From positions 2,108,001-2,172,000 of the forward strand of contig NZ_CP074570.1 in assembly GCF_019900845.1 (NCBI RefSeq): a DNA stretch of 64,000 nucleotides, in the 5' to 3' direction. Positions 29,186-38,052 of this stretch are shown here, one piece after another (position 1 is the stretch's first letter; each line of letters opens with the position of its first letter). The translations under genes were made by a program, and so were the position numbers. The notes below the pieces were generated by a model. That model searched no databases. It saw only the letters and a list, made by a program, of their open reading frames with translations, and had not been told where the DNA came from. Origin of the DNA: Paraneptunicella aestuarii. Its GTDB lineage: Bacteria > Pseudomonadota > Gammaproteobacteria > Enterobacterales > Alteromonadaceae.

Positions 29186-31252
29186 ATGGTTCATCCCTGG
29201 AGTATTACACACGGAAATCCTTACCCTCACGGTGCGACAGTGACGCCGGAAGGTTGTAACTTCGCCGTGCATAGCCCTAATGCGCAAGAAGTGGAACTGT
29301 GCTTGTTTGATGCTGAAACGCAAGAGTTAGTACAAGTGATTTCCATGCCTGCCAAAACTGGAAAAGTATGGCACTGCCATGTGGTGGGCGTTGCTGCGGG
29401 CGACCTATATGGATACAGGGTAAAAGGGCATTGTCAGCCTGAACTGGGCTTTTGTTTTGATCCTGACAAGTTGTTGATCGATCCTTACGCCAAGCGCCTT
29501 AGTCATAGTTTGATGTGGGACAGAAAGCGCTACGAGAATGACAACGAAGCCATGATGTCCAAGTGTGTGGTGACCGATCATCAGTTTGATTGGTTAGGAA
29601 CAGAAAAGCCTTTTACCGCATTAAAAGACACCGTGATTTACGAAGCGCATGTTAAAGGATTAACTGAACGTTTCCCGGAAGTACCGGAAAAACATCGTGG
29701 TAAGTTTCTTGGAATATGTGACCCGGCGGTGATTGCACATTTGAAGCAACTGGGTGTCACTGCTATTCAATTGTTACCTGTGGCAGCTTCTATGTCGGAG
29801 CCTTACATTGCTGAAAAAGGATTGAGCAATTATTGGGGATATAATCCGCTTAATTTCTTTGCTCCTGATCCTCGTTTTGCGGTTAATGATCCGGTTTGTG
29901 AATTTAAAACCATGGTTCGAAGCTTACACGCAGAAGGCATTGAAGTGATTTTGGATGTGGTGTTTAACCATACCGCCGAAGGTAATCAGGACGGCCCTAT
30001 GTTGTCTTTTAAAGGCTTCGACAACAGCGCTTTTTACCTGTTTGAGCACAATGATTACGGCGGTAATAACTACAATTATTACAGCAATAATTCCGGTTGT
30101 GGTAACAGTGTCAATACAGCGCATCATTATCCACTTCGAATGGTATTGGACGCTTTGCGTTACTGGTATCAGGAAATGGGCGTTGATGGTTTCCGCTTCG
30201 ATTTGGCTGCCAGTTTAGGCCGTGAACCTCACGAATTTTCCAATAATTCCGGCTTTTTCAGGGCATTACGACAGGATCCGGTATTGCAGCCTGCGAAATT
30301 GATCGCCGAGCCTTGGGATGTTGGAGTGGGTGGCTATCGTTTGGGGCAGTTTCCCAGTAACTGGTTGGAATGCAACGACAAGTACCGGGATAACGTTCGT
30401 GCTTTTTGGCGCGGTGATAAAGGGATTACTGCGGAGTTTGCTACTCGCCTGTTAGGTTCCCGAGATGTATTCCGCAAGAATCATCGTTGTCCGCATACCT
30501 CGGTTAACTACATTACTTATCACGACGGTTTCACCTTGCAGGATGTTGTCAGTTACAACGAACGACATAACGAGGCGAACAGAGAACAAAATCGTGATGG
30601 ACACGGGCACAATGTGTCGGCGAATTATGGCATTGAAGGGGAAACCGATAACCGCAATATCATCCTCAAGCGTGAGCGACAAAAGCGTAATATGATCGCG
30701 ACGCTGTTTTTGTCTCAGGGTGTACCGCATTTTCTGGGCGGTGATGAACTGAGCCGAACTCAGCTTGGCAATAACAATGCTTATTGTCAGGATAACGAAA
30801 TTAGCTGGTTCGATTGGATATTGGATGAGAGAAAACGGGATTTTCTGGATTTTTGTACCCGAATGATTGCATTACGTAAAGGTAGTCATTTGTTGAACAA
30901 TTTGAATCTGGAAGATGATAATTATTACAACCATTACAACATTTCCAGTGTGGGTTGGTATCGGCCAGACGGGCAATGTAAGGTGGTTGATGATTGGCAT
31001 GATTATGACAATCAAGCTTTCGCTGTGGAGTTTAAAGGTGAAGGTGAGCTTCAGGAGCACTGGTTTATTTTATTCAATGCCAGTGATCATGATGTGAAGT
31101 TTAATTTGCCGGAGTTGGATAAACAGCATCAATGGCGTTTGGAGATGGATACTCGTTATCAAAAGTCACAGGACATTCCAAACATTGCTATCGCAAAGGA
31201 GTTTATTCAGGCTTACAAAAGTATTGGGATATTTTTGAAGTGTCAGGCGTAG
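29186..31252 (+). CDS. glgX: Glycogen debranching enzyme
   Basis: GlgX hydrolyses alpha-1,6 branches of phosphorylase-limited glycogen. The 688-residue GH13 isoamylase-type protein shows an N-terminal CBM48-like domain, VVFNHTAEG, the nucleophile Asp in DGFRFDLAASLGR, the acid/base Glu in LIAEPWDVG and the third acid in TYHDGFTLQDVV. I chose the ATG at 29186 directly after the glgB stop. The upstream extension of the frame lies within glgB. A TATAAT at 31273-31278 just downstream may belong to the gnd promoter. Confidence 0.95.
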   Translation: MVHPWSITHGNPYPHGATVTPEGCNFAVHSPNAQEVELCLFDAETQELVQVISMPAKTGKVWHCHVVGVAAGDLYGYRVKGHCQPELGFCFDPDKLLIDPYAKRLSHSLMWDRKRYENDNEAMMSKCVVTDHQFDWLGTEKPFTALKDTVIYEAHVKGLTERFPEVPEKHRGKFLGICDPAVIAHLKQLGVTAIQLLPVAASMSEPYIAEKGLSNYWGYNPLNFFAPDPRFAVNDPVCEFKTMVRSLHAEGIEVILDVVFNHTAEGNQDGPMLSFKGFDNSAFYLFEHNDYGGNNYNYYSNNSGCGNSVNTAHHYPLRMVLDALRYWYQEMGVDGFRFDLAASLGREPHEFSNNSGFFRALRQDPVLQPAKLIAEPWDVGVGGYRLGQFPSNWLECNDKYRDNVRAFWRGDKGITAEFATRLLGSRDVFRKNHRCPHTSVNYITYHDGFTLQDVVSYNERHNEANREQNRDGHGHNVSANYGIEGETDNRNIILKRERQKRNMIATLFLSQGVPHFLGGDELSRTQLGNNNAYCQDNEISWFDWILDERKRDFLDFCTRMIALRKGSHLLNNLNLEDDNYYNHYNISSVGWYRPDGQCKVVDDWHDYDNQAFAVEFKGEGELQEHWFILFNASDHDVKFNLPELDKQHQWRLEMDTRYQKSQDIPNIAIAKEFIQAYKSIGIFLKCQA

Positions 31253-31365
31253 GCTTGACTGGCATTTGTCAGTATAATCCGCGCCTTTCTTGCCATGTGT
31301 GTAAGAGCATGCCTCTGCGACACAACCACTAACTTACAACATTCCGGGAATTTAAGGTATTCATC

Positions 31366-32904
31366 ATGGGAACACCAACGAATAACCAGCTATGCGATAT
31401 TGGTTTTATTGGCTTGGGAGTAATGGGGAAAAACCTCGCATTAAACCTTGCTGATAATGGCTACAAGATTGCTTGTTTTGACTTAGATAAAGATAAAGTG
31501 GCAGATGCAATCGCTCAGGATAAAGCTGAAAATCCTGACGGTGAGCCTCGTTTAATGGCTTGTAGCTCGTATACCGAGCTATTGAACATGCTAACCAAGC
31601 CTCATTTGATTATGTTGTCGGTGCCTGCGGGGGAGCCTGTTGATCACGTTTGTCATCGTTTAATTGATGCCGGTATTAGACCTGATGATATCGTCATTGA
31701 TACCGGAAATAGTTTGTGGACAGATTCTGTTGAGCGTGAAGCTCAATACAAAGGCAAGTTCATTTTCTTTTCTACTGCCGTTTCAGGTGGAGAGCAGGGC
31801 GCGCGCTTTGGGCCTTCTCTTATGCCCAGTGGCGACCCTTATGCATGGACTCGCATCGAACCCGTGTTTGAAGCGATTGCGGCTAAGGTCGATCCTCAAA
31901 CGGGCAGACCTATCGAAGATTATGCTCCTGGTAAGCCCGTGAAAGAAGGCGAACCTTGTGCAACATACATTGGCTCTGTCGGTGCGGGGCATTATGTGAA
32001 AATGGTACACAATGGTATCGAATATGCCGACATGCAGTTGATCTGTGAGGCTTATCAGATATTGCGTGAAGGTTTAGGGTTACAACCTAAAGAGATCGCC
32101 GCTATTTTCCGTGAATGGAACGAGGGATGCCTTAACAGCTACCTGATTGGCATCAGCGCAGAAGTGCTGGAAGAAGATGATCAGGAAACCGGTAAGCCTT
32201 TGGTGGATGTGATCATGGATAGAGCCGGACAGAAAGGCACGGGTTTATGGACTGCAGTGAGTGCATTGCAAGTGGGCAGCCCCGCAACCACCATCACTCA
32301 AGCGGTATTTTCCCGAGCTTTGTCCAGTTTTAAACAAGAACGGGTTGATGCTTCGAAAGTGCTTACCAAGCCTGAGCCTGCGACATTTTCCAATAGTGAC
32401 CATAAGCAAGTGATTGAAGCGTTGCGTGACGCGTTATATTGCTCGAAAATTTGTGCCTATGCGCAAGGTTTTCAATTGATGGATATTGCTTCCAAAGAGC
32501 ATGGCTGGTCATTGGATTTTGCGGGCATTGCCAAAATTTGGCGTGCCGGCTGTATTATTCGAGCTGTGTTTTTGCAGTCTATTGCGAATGCTTATGAGAA
32601 CAACGATGGCTTGAAAAATCTGCTATTGGATCCATTTTTTGTTGAACAGATTGGCAAGTTCCAGCACAACTGGCGTCGTACTGTGGCTGATGCCATTATG
32701 ATGGGTATACCTTGTTCAGCTATGGCTTCGGCATTGAACTATTATGATTCCTATCGTTGTGAGACTTTGCCTGCTAACTTATTACAGGGGCAACGTGACT
32801 TTTTCGGTGCGCATACCTTTTCCCGAATAGATCAACCCGTTGCTAAAAAATACCATGTTGAATGGAGCAAGCCTGGAAGGCCGCAGTATCAAATTAAGTG
32901 TTAA
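31366..32904 (+). CDS. gnd: 6-phosphogluconate dehydrogenase, decarboxylating
   Basis: Gnd converts 6-phosphogluconate to ribulose 5-phosphate with NADP, the oxidative pentose phosphate step competing with Edd for the same substrate. The 512-residue protein has FIGLGVMGKNLALN, STAVSGGEQGARFGPSLMPSG, VGAGHYVKMVHNGIEY and the C-terminal QRDFFGAHTF motif. It is about 40 residues longer than the E. coli enzyme, partly from an insertion around residues 170-195 (DPQTGRPIEDYAPGKPVKEG). It stands apart from the zwf cluster. Confidence 0.94.
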   Translation: MGTPTNNQLCDIGFIGLGVMGKNLALNLADNGYKIACFDLDKDKVADAIAQDKAENPDGEPRLMACSSYTELLNMLTKPHLIMLSVPAGEPVDHVCHRLIDAGIRPDDIVIDTGNSLWTDSVEREAQYKGKFIFFSTAVSGGEQGARFGPSLMPSGDPYAWTRIEPVFEAIAAKVDPQTGRPIEDYAPGKPVKEGEPCATYIGSVGAGHYVKMVHNGIEYADMQLICEAYQILREGLGLQPKEIAAIFREWNEGCLNSYLIGISAEVLEEDDQETGKPLVDVIMDRAGQKGTGLWTAVSALQVGSPATTITQAVFSRALSSFKQERVDASKVLTKPEPATFSNSDHKQVIEALRDALYCSKICAYAQGFQLMDIASKEHGWSLDFAGIAKIWRAGCIIRAVFLQSIANAYENNDGLKNLLLDPFFVEQIGKFQHNWRRTVADAIMMGIPCSAMASALNYYDSYRCETLPANLLQGQRDFFGAHTFSRIDQPVAKKYHVEWSKPGRPQYQIKC

Positions 32905-32978
32905 TAGCAGGTTTGCTTTACTCGTTGGTTGTTCCCTGAGCGTGTTAATCTTTACAGGTTATTCATAAAGGAGGGCGA

Positions 32979-33362
32979 ATGAAGTTAAGTGACGAACAAT
33001 GGCGTGAAAAACTCACTGACGAGGAATATCGGGTTTGTCGTAAAGCGGGGACGGAGCTTCCTTATTCCGGGCAGTTACTCAATGTGTTTGAGCCGGGGGT
33101 TTACGAGTGTAAATGCTGTGGCAGTCAGCTTTTTTCCTCATTACATAAGTTTGATGCGGGGTGTGGCTGGCCGTCATTTTTTGATGAGGCTGTGCCGGGA
33201 AATATCGATTACAGGGAAGATTTGAGTCACGGCATGGAAAGAGTGGAGATTGTTTGTCATAACTGTGATGCTCATTTAGGGCATGTGTTTGAGGATGGGC
33301 CACGACCTACCGGAAAACGTTATTGTGTCAATTCGGTTTCAATATCATTTACACCTGAATAA
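32979..33362 (+). CDS. msrB: Methionine-R-sulfoxide reductase B
   Basis: MsrB repairs R-methionine sulfoxide. The 127-residue protein has two zinc-binding CxxC pairs (CKCC and CHNC), the CGWPSFF substrate block and the catalytic Cys in KRYCVNSVSISF. A strong AAGGAGGG site precedes the ATG. A terminator follows at once, so it is monocistronic. In E. coli msrB lies beside gapA and yeaC, both present elsewhere in this window. Confidence 0.96.
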   Translation: MKLSDEQWREKLTDEEYRVCRKAGTELPYSGQLLNVFEPGVYECKCCGSQLFSSLHKFDAGCGWPSFFDEAVPGNIDYREDLSHGMERVEIVCHNCDAHLGHVFEDGPRPTGKRYCVNSVSISFTPE

Positions 33363-33392
33363 GTAATCTGCATATTCTTTTTATTAGCTCTG

Positions 33393-33417
33393 AAGCCCTG
33401 TCTATACAGGGCTTTTG
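33393..33417 (+). terminator. msrB terminator
   Basis: AAGCCCTG / CAGGGCTT is an 8-bp stem with a 6-base loop followed by TTGTG and further T residues. Confidence 0.75.
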
Positions 33418-33550
33418 TGTTTTTGATGAAGCCATTCAACAGGTTAATTTATAAAATGGGATACTGGCATTTTTGCTTGCAATCTTTTCTTTACAAAAGC
33501 ATTGAAAATTCGCTGAAAATGACTGAAATGAAATTCATTTTCAACTTGGG

Positions 33551-34345
33551 TTAATTAGGTGCTCTAAATTCACCAGATTTGATTGCATCAACATAATCGT
33601 CGGCGGTGTCTTCCAGCGCTCCAATATTGCCCCCGGTTTGTCTTACCAGTGCTTCAATTTGAGACAAATCCAGTTTTTCCACTTTGAACTCGCGGGCAAT
33701 ATATCCCCAGATAAAGGCTTTTGGGTAGTCTTCCAGTTTCACAAAAATGCTGGTTAAACTGTTAAAAATTTCTGAGTCGATTTCGTCGTTGGCACGATAA
33801 AGTTCAAGTGCGTGGTAAAGCGTTTGAATGGTTTTTTCCCGATCGTTTTTAACGTAATAGGTGGCTAAAGCGATTTGCATTTCTGGCGATTCCAGCAATT
33901 CACTGTCTCTGTAGGCTAAAAATTCTTTCAAATGTTCTTCGCTGCCAAAGCGTGACCAATGGTAGTAGAGTAGGCGTGGATCCTTTGATTCTTGCGTGTC
34001 CCGGGCGAGTTTGCGGAGTTCTTTGTCGGCGGTGATCAACCCGGCAACGCGTCCGGATTTCTTTTCTTTCAGTTTTATGTGTTCGATTTGTGAGGCTTTG
34101 GCGATGCACTGTTTGTACTCTTCAAAATTGAGTAACAGTTCATATTTCCATCCGTCACTGGGTTGTTTCAGATTGTTGTAGCGGTTCTTGATGATCTTGG
34201 ATTTTTCAGCGCGACACCAGGCATCTGAATTAAGGTCTTCGCACATTTGAGGATATTGCTCGCAAATTTCTGTGATACCTATTTCGGAGAATTTATCGCA
34301 GCCGCTTAATAACAGAGTGCCAAATATCAGGCTAATTAAACGCAT
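33551..34345 (-). CDS. DUF2989-type lipoprotein
   Basis: This 264-residue protein starts with a lipoprotein signal (LLLSGC lipobox, mature Cys at residue 16) and so should be anchored in a membrane. The mature part is helical with TPR-like repeats (around ALATYYVKNDREKTIQTLYHALELY) and matches the pattern of the DUF2989 family of Shewanella, Vibrio and relatives. Function is unknown. It stands alone, transcribed opposite to its neighbours. Confidence 0.75.
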   Translation of the reverse strand: MRLISLIFGTLLLSGCDKFSEIGITEICEQYPQMCEDLNSDAWCRAEKSKIIKNRYNNLKQPSDGWKYELLLNFEEYKQCIAKASQIEHIKLKEKKSGRVAGLITADKELRKLARDTQESKDPRLLYYHWSRFGSEEHLKEFLAYRDSELLESPEMQIALATYYVKNDREKTIQTLYHALELYRANDEIDSEIFNSLTSIFVKLEDYPKAFIWGYIAREFKVEKLDLSQIEALVRQTGGNIGALEDTADDYVDAIKSGEFRAPN

Positions 34346-34585
34346 GTTTACCCACTTATATTGTTTAAAAAATTGTTTGAAAAATTACGTAAAAAAGTCC
34401 CTTAAACGTTAGCTTTCGCAATATTCTGAAACTTTTCAACAATTTGGAACATATCCTAACATTTCTTAAAATAGCCGCCATTTTTCTGATAAGCAATATT
34501 GAATATCACTATTCGGGGCACAGAAGCGTTGGGAAATGGATAGCCAAACGCATACCCCAATTACTCAAGAGGTAGTTAATCAGCA

Positions 34586-36040
34586 ATGAACCAACAGTAT
34601 GAGCAAGCCCTTTTAAATAGTTGGCAGGAAAGACAAGAGTACGCAGAGCAAATGTTGCCTGTGCTGGGTAAGCTCTATCGCGATAAAGCCGTAGAGTTCA
34701 CTATTTTTGGCAAGCCTCTTCTCGGAGCCAGTGTCATTGATATCATCAAGGCTCATCGTAGTGTGAGATTGTATCGCGCGGAAAAGCTGAAATTACGTTA
34801 TAGCTGGTCATTGCTCGAAGTATTAAGCAAGATGGACTTGGCTCCTGCCAAAATCGATCTTGGTAAGCTGGCTTACGGTTACTACCACGAAGATAAAGGT
34901 CAGGGCGGTGACATTCAGGCATATCTTGAAAAAGAACTTGTCAGCATTGTCGGCAATGAAGATTCTCACGCACCGCAAGATGTTGTTCTTTACGGTTTTG
35001 GTCGTATTGGACGTTTGTTGGCGCGTTTGTTGATTAACCGTCAGGGCAAAAGCAACAAGCTTCGCTTGCGCGCTATCGTTGTTCGTGGTGGTAAAGACGG
35101 TGATTTGGAAAAACGTGCCAGCTTGCTGCGCCGTGATTCTGTTCATGGCCCCTTTAACGGTAGTATCACAGTAGATAAAGAGCGTTCGGCGTTAAAAGCC
35201 AACGGTGCATTTATTCAGGTGATTTACGCGGATAAGCCGGAAGATGTTGATTACACTCAGTACGGCATCGACAATGCGCTGGTTATTGATAATACAGGCG
35301 CATGGCGTGATGAAGCGGGTCTTAAACGTCATTTGCAATCCAAAGGCGCAGCTAAAGTGCTTCTGACTGCACCTGGCAAAGGTGATATCAAGAACATCGT
35401 TTATGGTGTAAACCAGGATGATATCCTTGATTCAGATGTGATTATGTCTGCCGCGAGCTGTACAACCAATGCCATTACACCAGTGTTAAAAGCGCTGGAT
35501 GAGAAATTTGGTATTGTAAATGGTCACGTTGAAACGGTTCATTCATATACCAATGACCAAAACCTGATTGATAACTACCACAAGGCTGATCGCCGTGGGC
35601 GTAGTGCGCCAATGAACATGGTTATTACCGAAACGGGGGCTGCGAAAGCGGTGGCTAAAGCGTATCCAAAATTAAAAGGTAAGCTGACTGGGAATGCGAT
35701 TCGTGTTCCTACGCCCAATGTGTCTATGGCGATCCTGAACCTGAATATGAAACAGGAAGTGAGCAAGGAAGAAATTAATAGCTATTTAAGAGAAATGTCC
35801 ATGTTCTCTGATCTGCAAGATCAGATCGATTACACGGCATCAACAGAGATCGTCTCTACCGACTTGGTAGGTTCTCGTGCGGCCTGCGTTGTTGATTCTC
35901 AGGCGACGATTACGTCGGGTGATCGCGCTACAATGTATTTGTGGTACGACAACGAATATGGCTATAGCTGTCAGGTGGTTCGTGTGGCATTGAAAATGGC
36001 TGGGCTGACTTTTGAAAGCCTTCCTCAATGGCAATCATAG
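34586..36040 (+). CDS. Second glyceraldehyde-3-phosphate dehydrogenase, long form
   Basis: This 484-residue protein carries a complete GAPDH core from about residue 130 (VLYGFGRIGRLLARLL) with the catalytic Cys in SAASCTTNAITPV, HSYTNDQN and WYDNEYGYSCQVVR. An N-terminal extension of about 125 residues has no motif I recognise. Such long GAPDHs occur beside GapA in Vibrio and Alteromonadales. The cofactor and direction (glycolytic or gluconeogenic) are not evident. It is monocistronic, with a strong terminator. Confidence 0.88.
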   Translation: MNQQYEQALLNSWQERQEYAEQMLPVLGKLYRDKAVEFTIFGKPLLGASVIDIIKAHRSVRLYRAEKLKLRYSWSLLEVLSKMDLAPAKIDLGKLAYGYYHEDKGQGGDIQAYLEKELVSIVGNEDSHAPQDVVLYGFGRIGRLLARLLINRQGKSNKLRLRAIVVRGGKDGDLEKRASLLRRDSVHGPFNGSITVDKERSALKANGAFIQVIYADKPEDVDYTQYGIDNALVIDNTGAWRDEAGLKRHLQSKGAAKVLLTAPGKGDIKNIVYGVNQDDILDSDVIMSAASCTTNAITPVLKALDEKFGIVNGHVETVHSYTNDQNLIDNYHKADRRGRSAPMNMVITETGAAKAVAKAYPKLKGKLTGNAIRVPTPNVSMAILNLNMKQEVSKEEINSYLREMSMFSDLQDQIDYTASTEIVSTDLVGSRAACVVDSQATITSGDRATMYLWYDNEYGYSCQVVRVALKMAGLTFESLPQWQS

Positions 36041-36071
36041 ATAAAAACCGATAGTATTCGAGCTCATGCAG

Positions 36072-36100
36072 AGAAGAGGCATTAACGCCTCTTCTTTTTT
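36072..36100 (+). terminator. Terminator after second GAPDH gene
   Basis: AGAAGAGGC / GCCTCTTCT is a perfect 9-bp stem with a 6-base loop followed by a T-run. Confidence 0.9.
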
Positions 36101-36112
36101 GTCTGATATCCA

Positions 36113-36146
36113 AAACTCGTTTGCTATAAATTTCTATGGGTGACTG
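36113..36146 (+). repeat. Remnant of the dispersed palindromic repeat (D)
   Basis: The right end of the element (GCTATAAATTTCTATGGGTGAC, first base at 36124) is recognisable and preceded by a degraded ACTCGTTT block. The left half is missing. It lies between the terminator and the thioredoxin-like gene. Confidence 0.65.
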
Positions 36147-36173
36147 ACAATTAAACACATCTATTTAGTTTGT

Positions 36174-36716
36174 ATGGAAACATCTTCGTTTATGCCTTTA
36201 TCTAAAAAAGCCCTGCGCTGGATCGGTAAATTTGCACTGGAAATATTGATTGTTCTGGCTGTGATTGTGGCGGTTCAGAATTGGCGTGCCAAAGATATGC
36301 TGGAAACCGATGGCAGCGTGGAGGTTCAGCCCGTTACCGCAGTGACGCTTGCGGGCAATACGGTTGAGTTATTTAATGAGGCGCACGTAGATAAAACCAC
36401 TCTGGTTTATTTCTTTGCTCCCTGGTGTTCTATCTGTTCAGTCAGTATTGGCAGCCTGGAAAATCTGGATAGAGACAAGCTCAATATCGTTGTGATTGCG
36501 CTTGATTACCAAGCCAGTGAAGAGGTGCAGGCGTTTGTGGATGAACACGAAATGACATTTGATGTTGTTATGGGAAACAGTGCAATCGCAAAGCAATTCG
36601 AGATTCGAGGATATCCCAGTTACTACCTGTTGAATAAACAGCAAAAAGTAATTGGCAGACATTTTGGGTTTACGACATCATTTCATATTAAATTACAGAA
36701 CTGGCTAACTTCATAA
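36174..36716 (+). CDS. Membrane-anchored thioredoxin-like protein
   Basis: This 180-residue protein has an N-terminal membrane segment at about residues 17-36, then a TlpA/ScsD-like thioredoxin fold with active site FFAPWCSICSVS and the cis-proline in RGYPSYYLL. It probably faces the periplasm and acts in disulphide exchange. The partner is not shown by context. The start is uncertain, as the ATG at 36174 lacks a clear ribosome site and an ATG at 36192 is equally possible. Confidence 0.8.
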   Translation: METSSFMPLSKKALRWIGKFALEILIVLAVIVAVQNWRAKDMLETDGSVEVQPVTAVTLAGNTVELFNEAHVDKTTLVYFFAPWCSICSVSIGSLENLDRDKLNIVVIALDYQASEEVQAFVDEHEMTFDVVMGNSAIAKQFEIRGYPSYYLLNKQQKVIGRHFGFTTSFHIKLQNWLTS

Positions 36717-36827
36717 GTACCATTTCCAAGGTCAGAGTACAAAATGCTCCGGAAACAAAGCTCATGGGATGGCATGTACTTCGTTTTGTGCTAGATTAGC
36801 CCGTCATTGCTAACACGGATAACTAGA

Positions 36828-37955
36828 ATGAGAATAAGTTGCAATTTTGACAGCGGGAATATCGAAGTGCTCCGCGCTGAACAACCTCAAGACATTCAAC
36901 TTCGTATACGTAAAGATAACCTGTCTGATTTTCATCAGTGGTTCCACTTCCGACTGGAATCTGAGCCGATGGTTAGCCATAAATTAACCATCGTTGATTT
37001 AGACAAAACCGCTTATCCCGAAGGCTGGCCAGGCTATGAAGCTGTGGCATCCTATGATCGCGTCGAGTGGTTTAGAGTGCCTACTGAAGTGAAAGGCTCT
37101 GAATTAATCATTGAACACACTCCGGAACAAGACGCGACTTACTTCGCATACTTTGCCCCATATTCCTATGAACAGCATCTGGATTTATTGGCATGGGCGC
37201 AAAATGATTTCAACTGCCGCTTAATTCATTTGGGCGAAACGCTGGATGGACGTGATATGTCTGTGTTGCGTGTCGGCACGCCGGATGAAGGCAAACGCAC
37301 AATCTGGATCACTGCTCGCCAGCATCCTGGTGAAACCATGGCTGAGTGGTTGGTGGAAGGTTTGCTGGAGCGTTTGCTCAATGAAGAAGATGGCGTTGCT
37401 CGCAGTTTGTTGGATAAAGCCGTTTTCTATATTGTGCCTAATATGAACCCTGATGGTTCCGTTAGAGGACATTTAAGAACCAATGCAAAAGGCGTGAACC
37501 TGAATCGAGAATGGCAAACGCCAACTCTGGAGAGTAGCCCGGAAGTTTATTATGTTCTGAACAAGATGCAGGAAACGGGCGTTGACCTTTACCTTGATGT
37601 TCACGGTGATGAAGCCATTCCTTATAACTTTGTGGCGGGCTGCGAAGGTAATCCCGGTTACAGTGACCGAATTGCGTCATTGGAAGAACAATTTAAGCAA
37701 GTTTTGATTCAAGTGACGCCTGAGTTTCAGGATTCACATGGTTATGACAAGGATGAACCTGGCAAGGCTAATATGACAGTGGCATCAAATGCTGTTGGTG
37801 AGCGTTTTGATTGTTTGTCTTTTACCCTGGAAATGCCGTTTAAGGATAATAATGACTTGCCTGATCCTGCTTATGGTTGGTCGCCTGAGAGGAGTAAGCA
37901 GTTAGGTGCAGATGTGTTAGTTGCTATACGTGGTGTGGTAGCAAATTTACGTTAA
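36828..37955 (+). CDS. M14-family carboxypeptidase, cytosolic-carboxypeptidase-like
   Basis: This 375-residue zinc peptidase has an N-terminal beta domain (about 1-115) and an M14 catalytic domain with zinc ligands in RQHPGE and the His of DVHGDE, the NLNREW arginine and the catalytic Glu in FTLEMPF. This arrangement matches the bacterial relatives of cytosolic carboxypeptidases (AGBL/CCP), which include enzymes that trim glutamate tails. It has no signal peptide. The ATG at 36828 is preferred over an upstream TTG. The substrate is unknown. Confidence 0.85.
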   Translation: MRISCNFDSGNIEVLRAEQPQDIQLRIRKDNLSDFHQWFHFRLESEPMVSHKLTIVDLDKTAYPEGWPGYEAVASYDRVEWFRVPTEVKGSELIIEHTPEQDATYFAYFAPYSYEQHLDLLAWAQNDFNCRLIHLGETLDGRDMSVLRVGTPDEGKRTIWITARQHPGETMAEWLVEGLLERLLNEEDGVARSLLDKAVFYIVPNMNPDGSVRGHLRTNAKGVNLNREWQTPTLESSPEVYYVLNKMQETGVDLYLDVHGDEAIPYNFVAGCEGNPGYSDRIASLEEQFKQVLIQVTPEFQDSHGYDKDEPGKANMTVASNAVGERFDCLSFTLEMPFKDNNDLPDPAYGWSPERSKQLGADVLVAIRGVVANLR

Positions 37956-38052
37956 TCTCGCAGCGTTCAAGCACTTGGTTGATGTGATGTTTTTTACAGG
38001 CATTCTACCCGCGTTTGAACGATGAATATAAGAAGAACAAGAGGAATATAGT

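Noticed and set aside
29924..30218. Hydrophobic open frames overlapping glgX
   Set aside because: Their Ile/Thr/Val-rich composition arises from reading Asn/Tyr-rich GlgX sequence in other frames.
31255..31278. TTGACT...TATAAT as a classical promoter for gnd
   Set aside because: The spacing is only 12 bp, too short for a standard sigma-70 promoter. The TATAAT may still act with another -35 element.
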